Source of the DNA: Streptomyces camelliae
GTDB taxonomy: Bacteria > Actinomycetota > Actinomycetes > Streptomycetales > Streptomycetaceae
Reading direction: 5' to 3'
Assembly (NCBI RefSeq): GCF_027625935.1
Contig: NZ_CP115300.1
Coordinates: forward strand, 6,200,001 to 6,264,000
Length of the DNA: 64,000 bases
Shown here: one piece after another, positions 1 to 10,272 of the stretch
Layout of the letters: each line of letters starts with the position of its first letter
Numbering within the stretch: position 1 is the stretch's first letter
Made by a program: the position numbers and the translations under genes
Notes under the pieces: generated by a model
Databases searched by the model: none
The model's input: only the letters and a program-made list of their open reading frames with translations
Told to the model about the DNA's origin: nothing

Positions 1-164
1 GGCGAGAGTCACGGGCGTCTCCAACGGTGTCAGGGCTGCGTCAGAGGTTCACCGGTACGCGTTTCCGGTTGCGTACGAGTGTGTTTCCGTGACGTTTCAT
101 TGCCTGAGGGTTACCGAAACCTCACGGTGCGGCCGGGGGTTGTGGATCAGGGACAATGAACGGC

Positions 165-1118
165 ATGAGCGTGCGTACCCAGTCATCCGAGCAGCCGGCC
201 GAGGCCGTCCACCGTGCCGGCTTCGCCTGCTTCGTGGGCCGCCCCAACGCGGGCAAGTCCACCCTCACGAACGCTCTGGTCGGGCAGAAGGTGGCCATCA
301 CCGCGAACCAGCCGCAGACGACGCGGCACACGGTACGCGGGATCGTGCACCGGCCCGAGGCCCAGCTGATCCTCGTGGACACCCCCGGGCTCCACAAGCC
401 GCGCACGCTGCTCGGCGAGCGGCTCAACGACGTCGTACGGACCACGTGGGCCGAGGTCGACGTGATCGGCTTCTGCCTTCCGGCGAACGAGAAGATCGGC
501 CCCGGTGACCGCTTCATCGCGAAGGAGCTGGCCGGGATCAAGAAGTCCCCGAAGGTCGCGATCGTCACCAAGACCGACCTGGTCGACTCCAAGACCCTCG
601 CCGAGCAGCTGATCGCGATCGACCAGCTGGGCAAGGAGCTGGGCATCGAGTGGGCGGAGATCGTCCCGGTGTCGGCGGTGGGGGCCAAGCAGGTGGATCT
701 GCTGGCCGACCTGCTGATCCCGCTCCTCCCCGAGGGCCCGGCCCTCTACCCCGAGGGCGACCTCACGGACGAGCCCGAGCAGGTCATGATCGCGGAACTC
801 ATCCGCGAAGCGGCGCTGGAGGGCGTCCGCGACGAGCTGCCGCACTCCATCGCGGTGGTCGTCGAGGAGATGCTCCCGCGCGAGGACCGCCCCGCGGACC
901 GCCCCCTGCTGGACATCCACGCCAACGTCTACATCGAGCGCCCCAGCCAGAAGGGCATCATCATCGGCCCCAAGGGCAAGCGCCTGAAGGAGGTCGGCAT
1001 CAAGTCCCGCAAGCAGATCGAAGCGCTGCTCGGTACCCCGGTCTTCTTGGACCTGCACGTGAAGGTGGCGAAGGACTGGCAGCGGGACCCGAAGCAGCTT
1101 CGCAAGCTGGGCTTCTGA
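165..1118 (+). CDS. era: GTPase Era, ribosome assembly factor
   Basis: Era binds GTP and, through a C-terminal KH domain, the 3' end of 16S rRNA during 30S maturation. The protein (317 aa from this start) has the P-loop GRPNAGKST near residues 25-33, switch/G3 DTPG near 73-76, G4 TKTD near 135, G5 SAV, and a KH domain with IIGPKGKR in the last third; length fits the family (about 300 aa). An ATG at 156 is also in frame, but the AGGGA upstream sits only 2 nt from it; the ATG at 165 lies 8 nt after a GACAAT -10-like hexamer, so a leaderless mRNA beginning at 165 is plausible. The last codons are copied twice more just downstream. Confidence 0.97.
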   Translation: MSVRTQSSEQPAEAVHRAGFACFVGRPNAGKSTLTNALVGQKVAITANQPQTTRHTVRGIVHRPEAQLILVDTPGLHKPRTLLGERLNDVVRTTWAEVDVIGFCLPANEKIGPGDRFIAKELAGIKKSPKVAIVTKTDLVDSKTLAEQLIAIDQLGKELGIEWAEIVPVSAVGAKQVDLLADLLIPLLPEGPALYPEGDLTDEPEQVMIAELIREAALEGVRDELPHSIAVVVEEMLPREDRPADRPLLDIHANVYIERPSQKGIIIGPKGKRLKEVGIKSRKQIEALLGTPVFLDLHVKVAKDWQRDPKQLRKLGF

Positions 1119-1490
1119 GGGCGGGGGCTCCGCCTCCGGGCCCCGTTTCCCGTGCGGCATCAAGTCCCGTGAGCAGATCGAAGGGCTGCTGGGGACGCCG
1201 GCCGCGTGGCGGTAGCCGCATGTCGATGCAGCCTGGACCTGCACGTGAAGGTGGCCAAGGACTGGCAGCGGGACCCGAAGCAGCTTCGCAAGCTGGGCTT
1301 CTGAGGGCGGGGGCTCCGCCTCCGGGCCCCGTTTCCCGTGCGGCATCAAGTCCCGTGAGCAGATCGAAGGGCTGCTGGGGACGTCGGCCGCGCGGTGGTA
1401 GCCGCATGTCGATGCAGCCTGGACCTGCACGTGAAGGTGGCCAAGGACTGGCAGCGGGACCCGAAGCAGCTCCGCAAGCTCGGTTTCTAG
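1050..1490 (+). repeat. 186-bp tandem repeat carrying the 3' end of era (three copies)
   Basis: The segment encoding the last 23 residues of Era (DLHVKVAKDWQ...LRKLGF plus stop) starts at 1050 and recurs at 1236 and 1422, a period of exactly 186 bp. Each extra copy is preceded by a partial copy of an upstream era segment (GIKSREQIEGLLG, at 1156 and 1342; the era original is at 996). About 33 bp of unrelated sequence with an in-frame stop separates the two parts. Linker sequence between copies is nearly identical. The first two copies end LGF-TGA and the third LGF-TAG. This explains the 368-bp stretch after era, which holds no separate gene. The linker GGGGGCTCCGCCTCCGG resembles a common Streptomyces intergenic motif. 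Confidence 0.9.
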
Positions 1491-2341
1491 TCGAGGGCTC
1501 CCTGCGGGGTCATGTCCTGCAAGCCCACCACCCTCAGCAGCTGAAGCCGTTCGTGGGACTCCGTTCCCGGGCGGGCTGTGTGGACGATGAGGAGGTGGTG
1601 GTGTTCGTGGCTGAGCATGACCTCGCAGTCCAGTTCCAGGAGGCCCACCAGCGGGTGCTGGAAGCGCTTGGTCGCCCGGTTGCGCAGGGACACCTCGTGC
1701 TGGTCCCACAGGAGTGCGAACTCCTCGCTCGATGAACGGAGTTCGGCGACCAGCTCGGCCGGTTCCGGGTCGTCGGGGCGGGCGGCGGTCACCGCGCGCA
1801 GGTTGGCCACGTGGGAGCGCGCGTGCGGCTCGTGGTCCTCCGCCGGGAAGAGCGAACGCGCGGTCGGGTCCAGGAAGAAGCGGCGGATCAGGTTCCGTTC
1901 GTGCCGGGGGCGGGACATCACGTCGCCGACCAGCGCCTTGGCCATCGCGTTCTGGGCCAGGACCTCACCGCAGTCGTTCACCAGCTGCGCCGGAGTGTCG
2001 TACAGGCGGTCCAGGATCAGCAGCAGTCCGGGCCGGACATGCGCCGACGCCGTCTCGCGGCGCGGCGGCTCCTCGCCGGCCAGGTGGAACAGGTGGTCGT
2101 GTTCGGCGTCGGTGAGGCGCAGCGCACGCGCCAGCGCCGTGAGCATCTGGCGGGACGGGCGCGGCCCCCGGGACTGTTCCAGCCGTGTGTAGTAGTCCAC
2201 CGACATGCCCGCCAGCGCCGCCACCTCCTCCCGGCGCAGGCCCGGTGTGCGGCGGCGCGCGCCGGGCGTCAGGCCCACGTCCGACGGGGTCAGCCGGGCG
2301 CGGCCACGGCGCAGGAAGTCGGCGAGTTCGGCTCGGTTCAC
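1487..2341 (-). CDS. HTH transcriptional regulator with MmyB-like ligand domain
   Basis: A DNA-binding regulator of 284 aa. An Xre/HTH_31-type helix-turn-helix spans about residues 5-70 (RRRTPGLRREEVAALAGMS), and the rest matches the MmyB-like ligand-binding domain common in actinobacterial regulators. It has the same architecture as the regulators at 27737 and 31877 but is more diverged. It is divergently transcribed from the epimerase gene at 2458, 116 bp away, so that oxidoreductase is its likely target. Its stop codon shares the four bases CTAG with the stop of the third era 3' copy (1487-1490), suggesting that the repeat ran up to this gene. Ligand unknown. Confidence 0.85.
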   Translation of the reverse strand: MNRAELADFLRRGRARLTPSDVGLTPGARRRTPGLRREEVAALAGMSVDYYTRLEQSRGPRPSRQMLTALARALRLTDAEHDHLFHLAGEEPPRRETASAHVRPGLLLILDRLYDTPAQLVNDCGEVLAQNAMAKALVGDVMSRPRHERNLIRRFFLDPTARSLFPAEDHEPHARSHVANLRAVTAARPDDPEPAELVAELRSSSEEFALLWDQHEVSLRNRATKRFQHPLVGLLELDCEVMLSHEHHHLLIVHTARPGTESHERLQLLRVVGLQDMTPQGALD

Positions 2342-2457
2342 CCCTCCAGCGTGCGGCAGCCCGCCCGGCTTATCCAGGGACTGTCGATCCCCCGATCAGC
2401 AGGTCTCTCCCGCTCTCTCCCGCGTCGGCCGAGGCTGGTCACCGACGAGAGGAGCAC

Positions 2458-3315
2458 ATGATGCTGACATTGGTGACCGGGACGACGGGACAGGTCGGAC
2501 GCCGCTTCGTGCCCAGGCTGCTGGCCCAGACCCGGCCGGGGGAGAGGGTCCGCGTGCTGGTGCGGGACGCGGCGCGCGGGGAGCCGTTCGCGGAGCTGGG
2601 CGCCGAGGTCGTGGAGGGGGACCTGAGGGACGCGGAGGCGCTCGGCAAGGCGGTGGCCGGCGTGGACACCGTCCTGAACATCGCCGCGTCCTTCCGCGGG
2701 GTACCGGACGACGAGGCCTGGGCCGTCAACCGGGACGCCGCGGTGGAGCTGGGCCGGGCCGCGCTGGCCTCCGGGGTGCAGCGCTTCGTGCAGGTCAGCA
2801 CGGGACTGGTGTACGGGAAGGGACGGGGCCGCCCGGTGACCGAGGAGGACGAGAGCCGGCCCGGCGGCGCGATGTGGGGCGCCTACCCCGCGGCGAAGGC
2901 GGAGGCCGAACGGGCGCTGCTGGCCATGGACGGCATGGACGTGCGCGTCGCCCGGCTGCCCTTCGTCTACGGTGAGGGCGACCCGCACCTGCTCCAGTCG
3001 CTGCGGTGGGCCGCCGGCTGGGCGGCGACCCAGCGCCTGCACCTGGGCCACCACGCGGACGTCGCCCAGGGCCTGCTGCGCCTCCTGCACGCGCCGGGCA
3101 TCGCCGGCCGGATCTACAACATCGCCGACGACGCCCCCGTCACAGCGGTCGAACTGCACCAGCTCAACGGAGCCGAGGTCCCCGCCGCACTCCACGACCG
3201 CACCGACCCCGACCCGTGGCTCGTGATCATGTCCACCGAGCGGATTCGCCGGGAGCTGGGCTACCGGCCGGTGTACCCGTCGGTCTACGCGGCCCGGGAT
3301 GCCGGGGCGCTCTAG
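2458..3315 (+). CDS. NAD(P)-dependent epimerase/dehydratase family oxidoreductase
   Basis: A cytosolic extended-SDR/NmrA-like enzyme of about 285 aa. The Rossmann nucleotide motif TGTTGQVG lies near residues 7-14 and a candidate catalytic YPAAK follows STGLVYG in the middle of the protein. An ATG pair at 2458/2461 is preceded by GAGAGGAG at good spacing. It is divergent from the HTH regulator at 2341, which probably controls it. The 3' end overlaps the convergent MFS gene by 4 bp. Substrate cannot be deduced; sugar nucleotide or flavonoid-type substrates are both possible for the family. Confidence 0.85.
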   Translation: MMLTLVTGTTGQVGRRFVPRLLAQTRPGERVRVLVRDAARGEPFAELGAEVVEGDLRDAEALGKAVAGVDTVLNIAASFRGVPDDEAWAVNRDAAVELGRAALASGVQRFVQVSTGLVYGKGRGRPVTEEDESRPGGAMWGAYPAAKAEAERALLAMDGMDVRVARLPFVYGEGDPHLLQSLRWAAGWAATQRLHLGHHADVAQGLLRLLHAPGIAGRIYNIADDAPVTAVELHQLNGAEVPAALHDRTDPDPWLVIMSTERIRRELGYRPVYPSVYAARDAGAL

Positions 3316-4568
3316 TCGACCCCTCTGATCCGCCCCACCAGCACCGCCCCCGCCAGCCCGATCGCGGCCGCCACCAGGTACAGCACCCGGTAGCCGCCCA
3401 GGTACGTCACGATCGGCGCGGCCAGCGCCGGGGCGGCCACCTGGGGCAGGGCGTTGGCCACGTTGATGACGCCGAGGTCCTTGCCCCGGTCCAGGGCCCT
3501 CGGCAGGACGTCCGTCATCAGCGCGAAGTCGACCGAGGTGAACACGCCGAAGCCGATCCCGAGGACCGCCGACGCGACGATCGCGCCCGGCCAGGTCTGC
3601 CATCCGGCCAGCGCCGCCGTCGCCACCGCCATCAGCACCCCGGACCAGACGACGAACGGCTTGCGCCGGCCCACCCGGTCCGACCACACCCCGCCCGCCA
3701 CGACGGTCGCCATCAGCGTCAGGCTGTTGACGGCCGTCAGGATCAGCACCCCCTGGCCGGGGTCGTGGTAGTGGAGGCGGTCGCGCAGGTAGTACAGGAG
3801 GTACAGCAGCACCAGCGCGTTGCTGAGGTTCATCAGGAACCGGGTCAGCCACGCCCAGCCCAGGTCCGGATACCGGCGCGGGCTCAGCCAGAAGCCCGCC
3901 AGAAACGCCCGCCAGGACCACGGCGGGCGGTCGGCGGCGGGCAGCCGCAGATCCGGGTACCGCAGCACGTACGGCAGCACCCCCGCCACCGTGCACACCG
4001 CGCAGGCCACATACCCGGCGCCGATCCCGCCGGCCGCCGTCGCGAGGCCCGTGCCGCCGACCACGCCCAGGATCTGCGCCGCCCCCAACCAGCCGCCCAC
4101 CGCGCCCCGTTGGAGCCTGGGCACCCGGTCCGGCACGGCCGCCGTCACCGCCGCGAACGCCGCGTTCAGCGTGAGCTGCACCAGACACCAGCCCGCCGCC
4201 ATGGACCACACCCCGCCCGCCCGCGCGAGCAGCAGCAGGGACAGCGCGCCGCCCGCCGTCCCGGCCACGATCCACGGCGTACGGCGGCCCCGGCGGGACG
4301 TCGTACGGTCCGACAGGGCGCCGAAGACCGGGTTCGCCGCCAGCGACACCGCCGCACCGGCCCCTGTCACCCAGGCCAGCATCGTCTCCTTCGACATCCC
4401 GGAGCCCGGTGCGAAATTCTTGGCCTGGGAGGCGAGCAGGATCTGCAGCGGGCCGAACCAGCCCACCCAGATCGCCCCGTTGGCCAGCGACAGCGCTGCC
4501 GTCCAGCCCCGGCCGACCCGTTCGACCGGTTCCGCGAGGGCGTCGGCCGAAGCGCCGGCCGTGGTCAT
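3312..4568 (-). CDS. MFS transporter, probable sugar or glycoside permease
   Basis: An integral membrane protein of 418 aa with about 12 predicted helices and the MFS loop GALSDRTTSRRGRRTPW between helices 2 and 3, as seen in glycoside/sugar symporters. The ATG at 4568 overlaps the stop of the upstream beta-glucosidase as ATGA (4565-4568), so the two are translationally coupled. A longer reading frame upstream is out of context because it lies within the glucosidase gene. The coupling suggests import of a glucoside that the neighbouring GH1 enzyme hydrolyses inside the cell. Substrate is inferred from context only. Confidence 0.85.
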   Translation of the reverse strand: MTTAGASADALAEPVERVGRGWTAALSLANGAIWVGWFGPLQILLASQAKNFAPGSGMSKETMLAWVTGAGAAVSLAANPVFGALSDRTTSRRGRRTPWIVAGTAGGALSLLLLARAGGVWSMAAGWCLVQLTLNAAFAAVTAAVPDRVPRLQRGAVGGWLGAAQILGVVGGTGLATAAGGIGAGYVACAVCTVAGVLPYVLRYPDLRLPAADRPPWSWRAFLAGFWLSPRRYPDLGWAWLTRFLMNLSNALVLLYLLYYLRDRLHYHDPGQGVLILTAVNSLTLMATVVAGGVWSDRVGRRKPFVVWSGVLMAVATAALAGWQTWPGAIVASAVLGIGFGVFTSVDFALMTDVLPRALDRGKDLGVINVANALPQVAAPALAAPIVTYLGGYRVLYLVAAAIGLAGAVLVGRIRGVD

Positions 4569-5923
4569 CTCTGGGCCCGGAGCATGTCCCGGAACCAGTG
4601 GTAGGAGGCCTTCGGGGTGCGCTCCAGGGTGCTGTAGTCCACGTGCACCAGACCGAAGCGGCGCGCGTAGCCCTCCGCCCACTCGAAGTTGTCCATCAGG
4701 GACCACACGAAGTAGCCGCGCACGTCCACCCCGGACTCCAGCGCCGTGTGGAGGGCGCGGAGGTGGGCGTCCAGGTAGGCGATGCGGTCCTGGTCGTCGA
4801 GGCCCTCGTACGAGCAGCCGTTCTCGGTGATGACGATCGGCGGGAGCTTCTCGCCGTAGCGCTCGCGGAATCCGGTCAGCAGTTCCGTCAGCCCCTCCGG
4901 GACCACCGGCCAGCCGAAGTCGGTGGTCGGGCGGCCCTCGATCTCCCTCACCGAGAAGGGGAGTTCGGCGGGGAGGGCCAGGCCGCCGTACTCGCTGTCG
5001 GTGCCGCCGGGCGCGCCCACCCGGGTCGGCGCGTAGTAGTTGATCCCGTACCAGTCGACCGGCTCCGCGATGACCTTGAGGTCGGCGGAGACGTCGTCCC
5101 CCGGCATCAACTCGCCCATCCCCTCCGGGTATTCACCGAGGATGACCGGTTCGGCGAACAGGCGGTTGAGCAGGACGTCGTAGAAGCCGGCCGCCTCCAT
5201 GTCCGCCGGTTCGCCGGAGGCGGGCCAGGTGGGGCCGTGGGAGTTGGCGATGCCGATGTCGGCCGCTCCGGCCGCACGCAGGGCTCGTACCGCCAGTCCG
5301 TGGGCGAGGAGTTGGTGGTGGGCGACCGGGAGGGCATCGAAGAGGAGCTGCTTGCCGGGCGCGTGGGCGCCCAGGGCGTGTCCCAGCAGCGTGTGTTCCG
5401 CCGGCTCGTTGAGGGTGATCCACTTCTTCACCCGGTCGCCGAGGCGCTCGGTCACCACGCTCACGTGGTCGGCGAACCGGGCCGCCGTGTCCCGGTCGAG
5501 CCAGTCCAGGGAGGCGGGCAGATCCCAGTGGAAGAGGGTGGGCACGGGCCGTACGCCCGCCGCGCACAGCTCGTCCACCAGGCGGTCGTAGAAGTCCAGC
5601 CCGCCGGGGGAGTTCACCCGGGGCCAGGAGACCGAGAAGCGGTACGCGTCCACGCCGAGGCCGGCGAGGAGGGCCACGTCCTCCCGGTAGCGGTGGTAGT
5701 GGTCGCAGGCCACCGCCGCCGTCGAGCCGTCCTTCACCCGTCCCGGCTCGGCCGTGAAGACGTCCCACACGGAACGCTCGCGTTCGTCGGCCGCCCCCTC
5801 GATCTGATGGGCGGAGGTCGAGACACCCCACAGGAAGCCGTCCGGGAAACGGGGCACCGGGGGCACCGGGGGCACCGGGGATATCGGATCGCCTGCGTCG
5901 TCAGTCGCCATGGCCGGGATCAT
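4565..5923 (-). CDS. GH1 family beta-glucosidase
   Basis: A cytosolic glycoside hydrolase family 1 enzyme (452 aa; family about 450) that cleaves beta-glucosides. The acid/base glutamate is in WITLNEPAEH and the nucleophile in VITENGCSY; the N-terminal FPDGFLWGVSTSAHQIEG is typical of the family. No signal peptide is visible. The N-terminus carries PVPPVPPVP encoded by a perfect 9-bp triplication (5853-5879). A second ATG at 5911 is a possible start, but the one used has a G-rich Shine-Dalgarno. It is coupled to the MFS permease. It may be cotranscribed with, or separated by a small hairpin from, emfourin upstream. Confidence 0.94.
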   Translation of the reverse strand: MIPAMATDDAGDPISPVPPVPPVPRFPDGFLWGVSTSAHQIEGAADERERSVWDVFTAEPGRVKDGSTAAVACDHYHRYREDVALLAGLGVDAYRFSVSWPRVNSPGGLDFYDRLVDELCAAGVRPVPTLFHWDLPASLDWLDRDTAARFADHVSVVTERLGDRVKKWITLNEPAEHTLLGHALGAHAPGKQLLFDALPVAHHQLLAHGLAVRALRAAGAADIGIANSHGPTWPASGEPADMEAAGFYDVLLNRLFAEPVILGEYPEGMGELMPGDDVSADLKVIAEPVDWYGINYYAPTRVGAPGGTDSEYGGLALPAELPFSVREIEGRPTTDFGWPVVPEGLTELLTGFRERYGEKLPPIVITENGCSYEGLDDQDRIAYLDAHLRALHTALESGVDVRGYFVWSLMDNFEWAEGYARRFGLVHVDYSTLERTPKASYHWFRDMLRAQR

Positions 5924-5952
5924 CCTTACCCCCGGTAACGGAAGTCAATGCC

Positions 5953-5969
5953 CCGGCGTGAAACGCCGG
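5953..5969 (-). terminator. Small hairpin after the emfourin gene
   Basis: A perfect 7-bp stem CCGGCGT/ACGCCGG with a 3-nt loop lies directly after the emfourin stop codon and 30 bp before the GH1 start. It may end the protease/emfourin transcript or only attenuate it. No U-tract is present. Confidence 0.4.
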
Positions 5970-6236
5970 CTACGCCCCTTCCTTCAGCACCAGCGTCACC
6001 AACTCCCGCTGCTCCTGCGTGAGTCGGGGGTCGGCCGCGTACACCGTGCGGCCGTCGACGGTGATCTCGTAGGCGAAACCGTCCGGGACGCCCGGCGGCG
6101 GGGTGCCCTGGCCGACGGCGAGGACGCGTTCGGCCAGGGCCTGCAGGGACGGGGCGTCGGGCCGGCCCGAGGTGTCCACCTCGGCCCGGCGCTCGATCCC
6201 CGCGAAACCGCCCGTGCGCCGTACTTGGATACGCAT
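5970..6236 (-). CDS. Emfourin-like metalloprotease inhibitor
   Basis: A small cytosolic-type protein of 88 aa without a signal peptide, starting MRIQVRRTGGFAG and containing LTQEQRELVTLV near its end. These are features I associate with emfourin, the inhibitor encoded next to protealysin-type M4 proteases. It lies 21 bp downstream of such a protease on the same strand, which supports the assignment strongly. The likely role is to block the neighbouring protease inside the producer until release. Assignment rests on sequence resemblance plus context; inhibition has not been shown here. Confidence 0.78.
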   Translation of the reverse strand: MRIQVRRTGGFAGIERRAEVDTSGRPDAPSLQALAERVLAVGQGTPPPGVPDGFAYEITVDGRTVYAADPRLTQEQRELVTLVLKEGA

Positions 6237-6257
6237 GGGTCCCTGTCTAGTACGGAA

Positions 6258-7325
6258 CTACGACGTCCGCACCCCGACCTGCGCCCATGCCTTCTGCACG
6301 GCGTCGACCTCGGCCCCGGCGCCGTACCGCTGCTGGGCCGCCTTCAGCGTCAGCGTGCCGAACGCGGCGAAGTCCGCGTCCGACGGCAGCTCGCCGCCGG
6401 TGAGCACGTCGTACCAGATCTGCCCGGCCTTCTCCCAGGCGTGCCCGCCGATGGCGGAGGCCACCAGGTAGAAGGCGTGGTTCGGGATGCCGGAGTTGGT
6501 GTGCACGCCGCCGTTGTCGCGGTTGGTGTGCACGTAGTGCGCCATGGTCGCGGGCTGCGGGTCCTTGCCGAGCCGGGGGTCGTCGTACGCCGTGCCCGGG
6601 GCCTTCATCGAGCGCAGCGCGGTGCCGTGGACGCCCGGCGCGAGCAGGCCCTGGCCGATCAGCCAGTCGGCCTGGTCGGCGGTCTGACCGAGTGAGTACT
6701 GCTTGATGAGGGAGCCGAAGACGTCGGAGACCGACTCGTTGAGCGCGCCGGACTGGCCGTAGTACTCCAGGTTCGCGGTGTACTGCGTGACGCCGTGGGT
6801 GAGTTCGTGGCCGATGACGTCGACGGAGGAGGTGAAGTCGGTGAAGATCTGGCCGTCGCCGTCCCCGAAGACCATCTGCTCGCCGTTCCAGAAGGCGTTG
6901 TCGTAGTCGGTCTCGTAGTGCACGGACGCGTTCAGCGGCAGCCCGTTGCCGTCGATGGAGTTCCGCTCGTACGCCTTCAGGTACAGCTCGAAGGTGGCGC
7001 CGAGGCCGGCGTAGGCGCGGTTGACACTGGCGTCCTGGACCGGGTCGTGGCCCTCCGCGCGGACCTCGGTGCCGGGCAGGTCGCTGCCGTGCTGGGCGTC
7101 GTAGATCGTGCGCTTCGGCTGGCTCGTGGCGGGCGCCGGGGCGGCGACGGCGGCCTGGGTGCGGACCGCGGTGACGCGGCGGCGGGTGCGCAGCGAGGAG
7201 TCGTGCTGCAGGGTGCGCAGCGCGGAGTCGGAGAGCGCCTGGTCCTCGTGCTGGGCGAGCCGGTCGAGGATGTGCGGCGGCACGATCGTGCAGAAGACGG
7301 GCTTCAAGCCCCCGTTGGTGGTCAT
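6258..7325 (-). CDS. M4 family metallopeptidase, protealysin-like
   Basis: A zinc endopeptidase of 355 aa. The zinc motif HELTH is near residue 172 and the third ligand lies in GALNESVSD about 20 residues on; the C-terminal HTNSGIPNHAFYL also fits M4 enzymes. The short N-terminal part (CTIVPPHILDRLAQ) looks like the protealysin-type propeptide rather than the long FTP/PepSY propeptide. There is no Sec signal peptide, so the enzyme may act intracellularly or leave by a non-classical route. It is followed 21 bp later by its probable inhibitor emfourin. Contrast it with the classical secreted M4 enzyme at 60242. Confidence 0.93.
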   Translation of the reverse strand: MTTNGGLKPVFCTIVPPHILDRLAQHEDQALSDSALRTLQHDSSLRTRRRVTAVRTQAAVAAPAPATSQPKRTIYDAQHGSDLPGTEVRAEGHDPVQDASVNRAYAGLGATFELYLKAYERNSIDGNGLPLNASVHYETDYDNAFWNGEQMVFGDGDGQIFTDFTSSVDVIGHELTHGVTQYTANLEYYGQSGALNESVSDVFGSLIKQYSLGQTADQADWLIGQGLLAPGVHGTALRSMKAPGTAYDDPRLGKDPQPATMAHYVHTNRDNGGVHTNSGIPNHAFYLVASAIGGHAWEKAGQIWYDVLTGGELPSDADFAAFGTLTLKAAQQRYGAGAEVDAVQKAWAQVGVRTS

Positions 7326-7384
7326 GGCTCAGCACCATGGCACTGCGTGACGTAAGTGTCACTACCCGCAACCGTGATTGGTGA

Positions 7385-7405
7385 AATACGGTGACAATAC
7401 GGTGA
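7385..7405. repeat. Two 11-bp direct repeats in the protease/leuA intergenic region
   Basis: AATACGGTGA occurs at 7385 and again at 7396, spaced exactly 11 bp, between the divergent protease and leuA genes. One-turn spacing suggests a protein-binding site. The regulator is unknown. Confidence 0.45.
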
Positions 7406-7528
7406 TGCTTCGCCTGCGCACCGTAGCCGCAGTGGTATGGCGCACTTTTTGCCCCTTTTGCTCCCACGGTCCCGCATACTGATACAGGCCCTCGTGTCCG
7501 GCGCGGCTCGGCTAGGCTGCGGAGCATC

Positions 7529-7557
7529 ATGCGTTTCGGGCTGCTTCTTCTTAGCTG

Positions 7558-7576
<19 letters not shown>
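7529..7576 (+). CDS. Leucine-rich leader peptide of leuA (attenuation)
   Basis: A 15-codon reading frame, MRFGLLLLSCRGEGL, ends 90 bp before leuA. It has a GGAG upstream and four consecutive Leu codons, CTG CTT CTT CTT; CTT is rare in this GC-rich genome, so ribosomes should stall when charged leucyl-tRNA is scarce. A stem that includes the end of the leader (7558-7601) follows. This is the layout of ribosome-mediated attenuation and matches leader peptides described before leucine genes in Streptomyces. The regulatory outcome is inferred, not shown. Confidence 0.82.
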
Positions 7577-9388
<1,812 letters not shown>

Positions 9389-9408
9389 CCACTCTGACCG
9401 GGAGTTTC

Positions 9409-9444
9409 GGGGCCCCGCCCGCTGTATACGGCGGGCGGGGCCCC
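9409..9444 (+). terminator. Strong hairpin terminator after leuA
   Basis: A perfect 14-bp stem, GGGGCCCCGCCCGC (9409-9422) with GCGGGCGGGGCCCC (9431-9444), and an 8-nt loop. It starts 21 bp after the leuA stop. There is no U-run, as is usual in Streptomyces. Confidence 0.8.
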
Positions 9445-9572
9445 GGCTGTTATCGGCCATGGGGCCGGCCAGGTCACAGAAAGGTCTCTTCCGGGGTACT
9501 GACTCAGCCTCCGTGATGTGGCTAACATCACGCCAGCGCTGCGATGTTGCCGCGCGGTTACGGAGGTGCGAC

Positions 9573-10259
9573 GTGCTGCCAGTACGGGGACGAAACGGCC
9601 GGGCCCTGCGTTTTCTGGGTGCGCGCACCGCATGGACCCCGGTCGGGGACGGCGAGTTCTACTGCCCCGGCTGCGGAGGGGACCGTAACTACCAACGGCT
9701 CACCGGCCGTCGCCGGCTCACCCTGCTCGGGCTGCCGCTGCTGCCGCGCGGCACGGCCGGACCGGTCGTGGAGTGCGCGGCCTGCCGCCGGCACTACGGC
9801 ACCGACGTCCTCGACCACCCCACCACCCGCCGCTTCTCCGCGATGCTCCGCGACGCCGTGCACACCGTCGCCCTCGCCGTGCTCGCCGCGGGCGGCACCT
9901 GTTCCCGTACGGCCCTGGAGACCGCCGCCACCACGGTCCGCGCGGCCGGCTTCGACGACTGCACCGAGGAGCAGCTGGCCGCGCTGGTCGAGGCCCTCGC
10001 CGCCGACACCGGCCGGGTCTTCGAGCAGTCGTACGGCGCCGGCCTGACGATAGAGCTGCACGAGGCCCTGGACCCGCTCGCCCCGCACCTCGCCCCCGCC
10101 GGCCGCGAGTCCCTCCTCCTCCAGGCCGCCCGCATCGCCCTCGCCGACGGCCCCTACACGCCCGCCGAACGGGACGCGCTCACCACGGTCGGCGCGGCCC
10201 TGACGATCTGCGCCGACGACGTCACCCGCCTGCTGGCGGCTGCCCGCACCCCCTCCTGA
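9573..10259 (+). CDS. TerB-like protein with N-terminal zinc ribbon
   Basis: A soluble protein of 228 aa. The first part holds a four-cysteine zinc ribbon, CPGCGG near residue 32 and CAACRR about 40 residues on. The C-terminal helical half (LLLQAARIALADGPYTPAER) resembles the TerB tellurite-resistance fold. The GTG at 9573 is preceded by GGAGG at 6 nt; a longer frame from 9459 runs through the leuA downstream region and is unlikely. Function is unknown; TerB proteins are linked to stress at membranes. It is convergent with the response regulator, 13 bp away. Confidence 0.8.
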   Translation: MLPVRGRNGRALRFLGARTAWTPVGDGEFYCPGCGGDRNYQRLTGRRRLTLLGLPLLPRGTAGPVVECAACRRHYGTDVLDHPTTRRFSAMLRDAVHTVALAVLAAGGTCSRTALETAATTVRAAGFDDCTEEQLAALVEALAADTGRVFEQSYGAGLTIELHEALDPLAPHLAPAGRESLLLQAARIALADGPYTPAERDALTTVGAALTICADDVTRLLAAARTPS

Positions 10260-10272
10260 CGCCTGAGCCGGG

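Noticed and set aside
1119..1486. A second, truncated era gene
   Set aside because: The copies lack a start and the GTPase domain and contain stops; they are tandem duplicates of the 3' end only.
183..1709. A long minus-strand frame with repeated peptide blocks opposite era and its repeat
   Set aside because: The repeated blocks only reflect the DNA-level tandem duplication; the real genes are era and the HTH gene.
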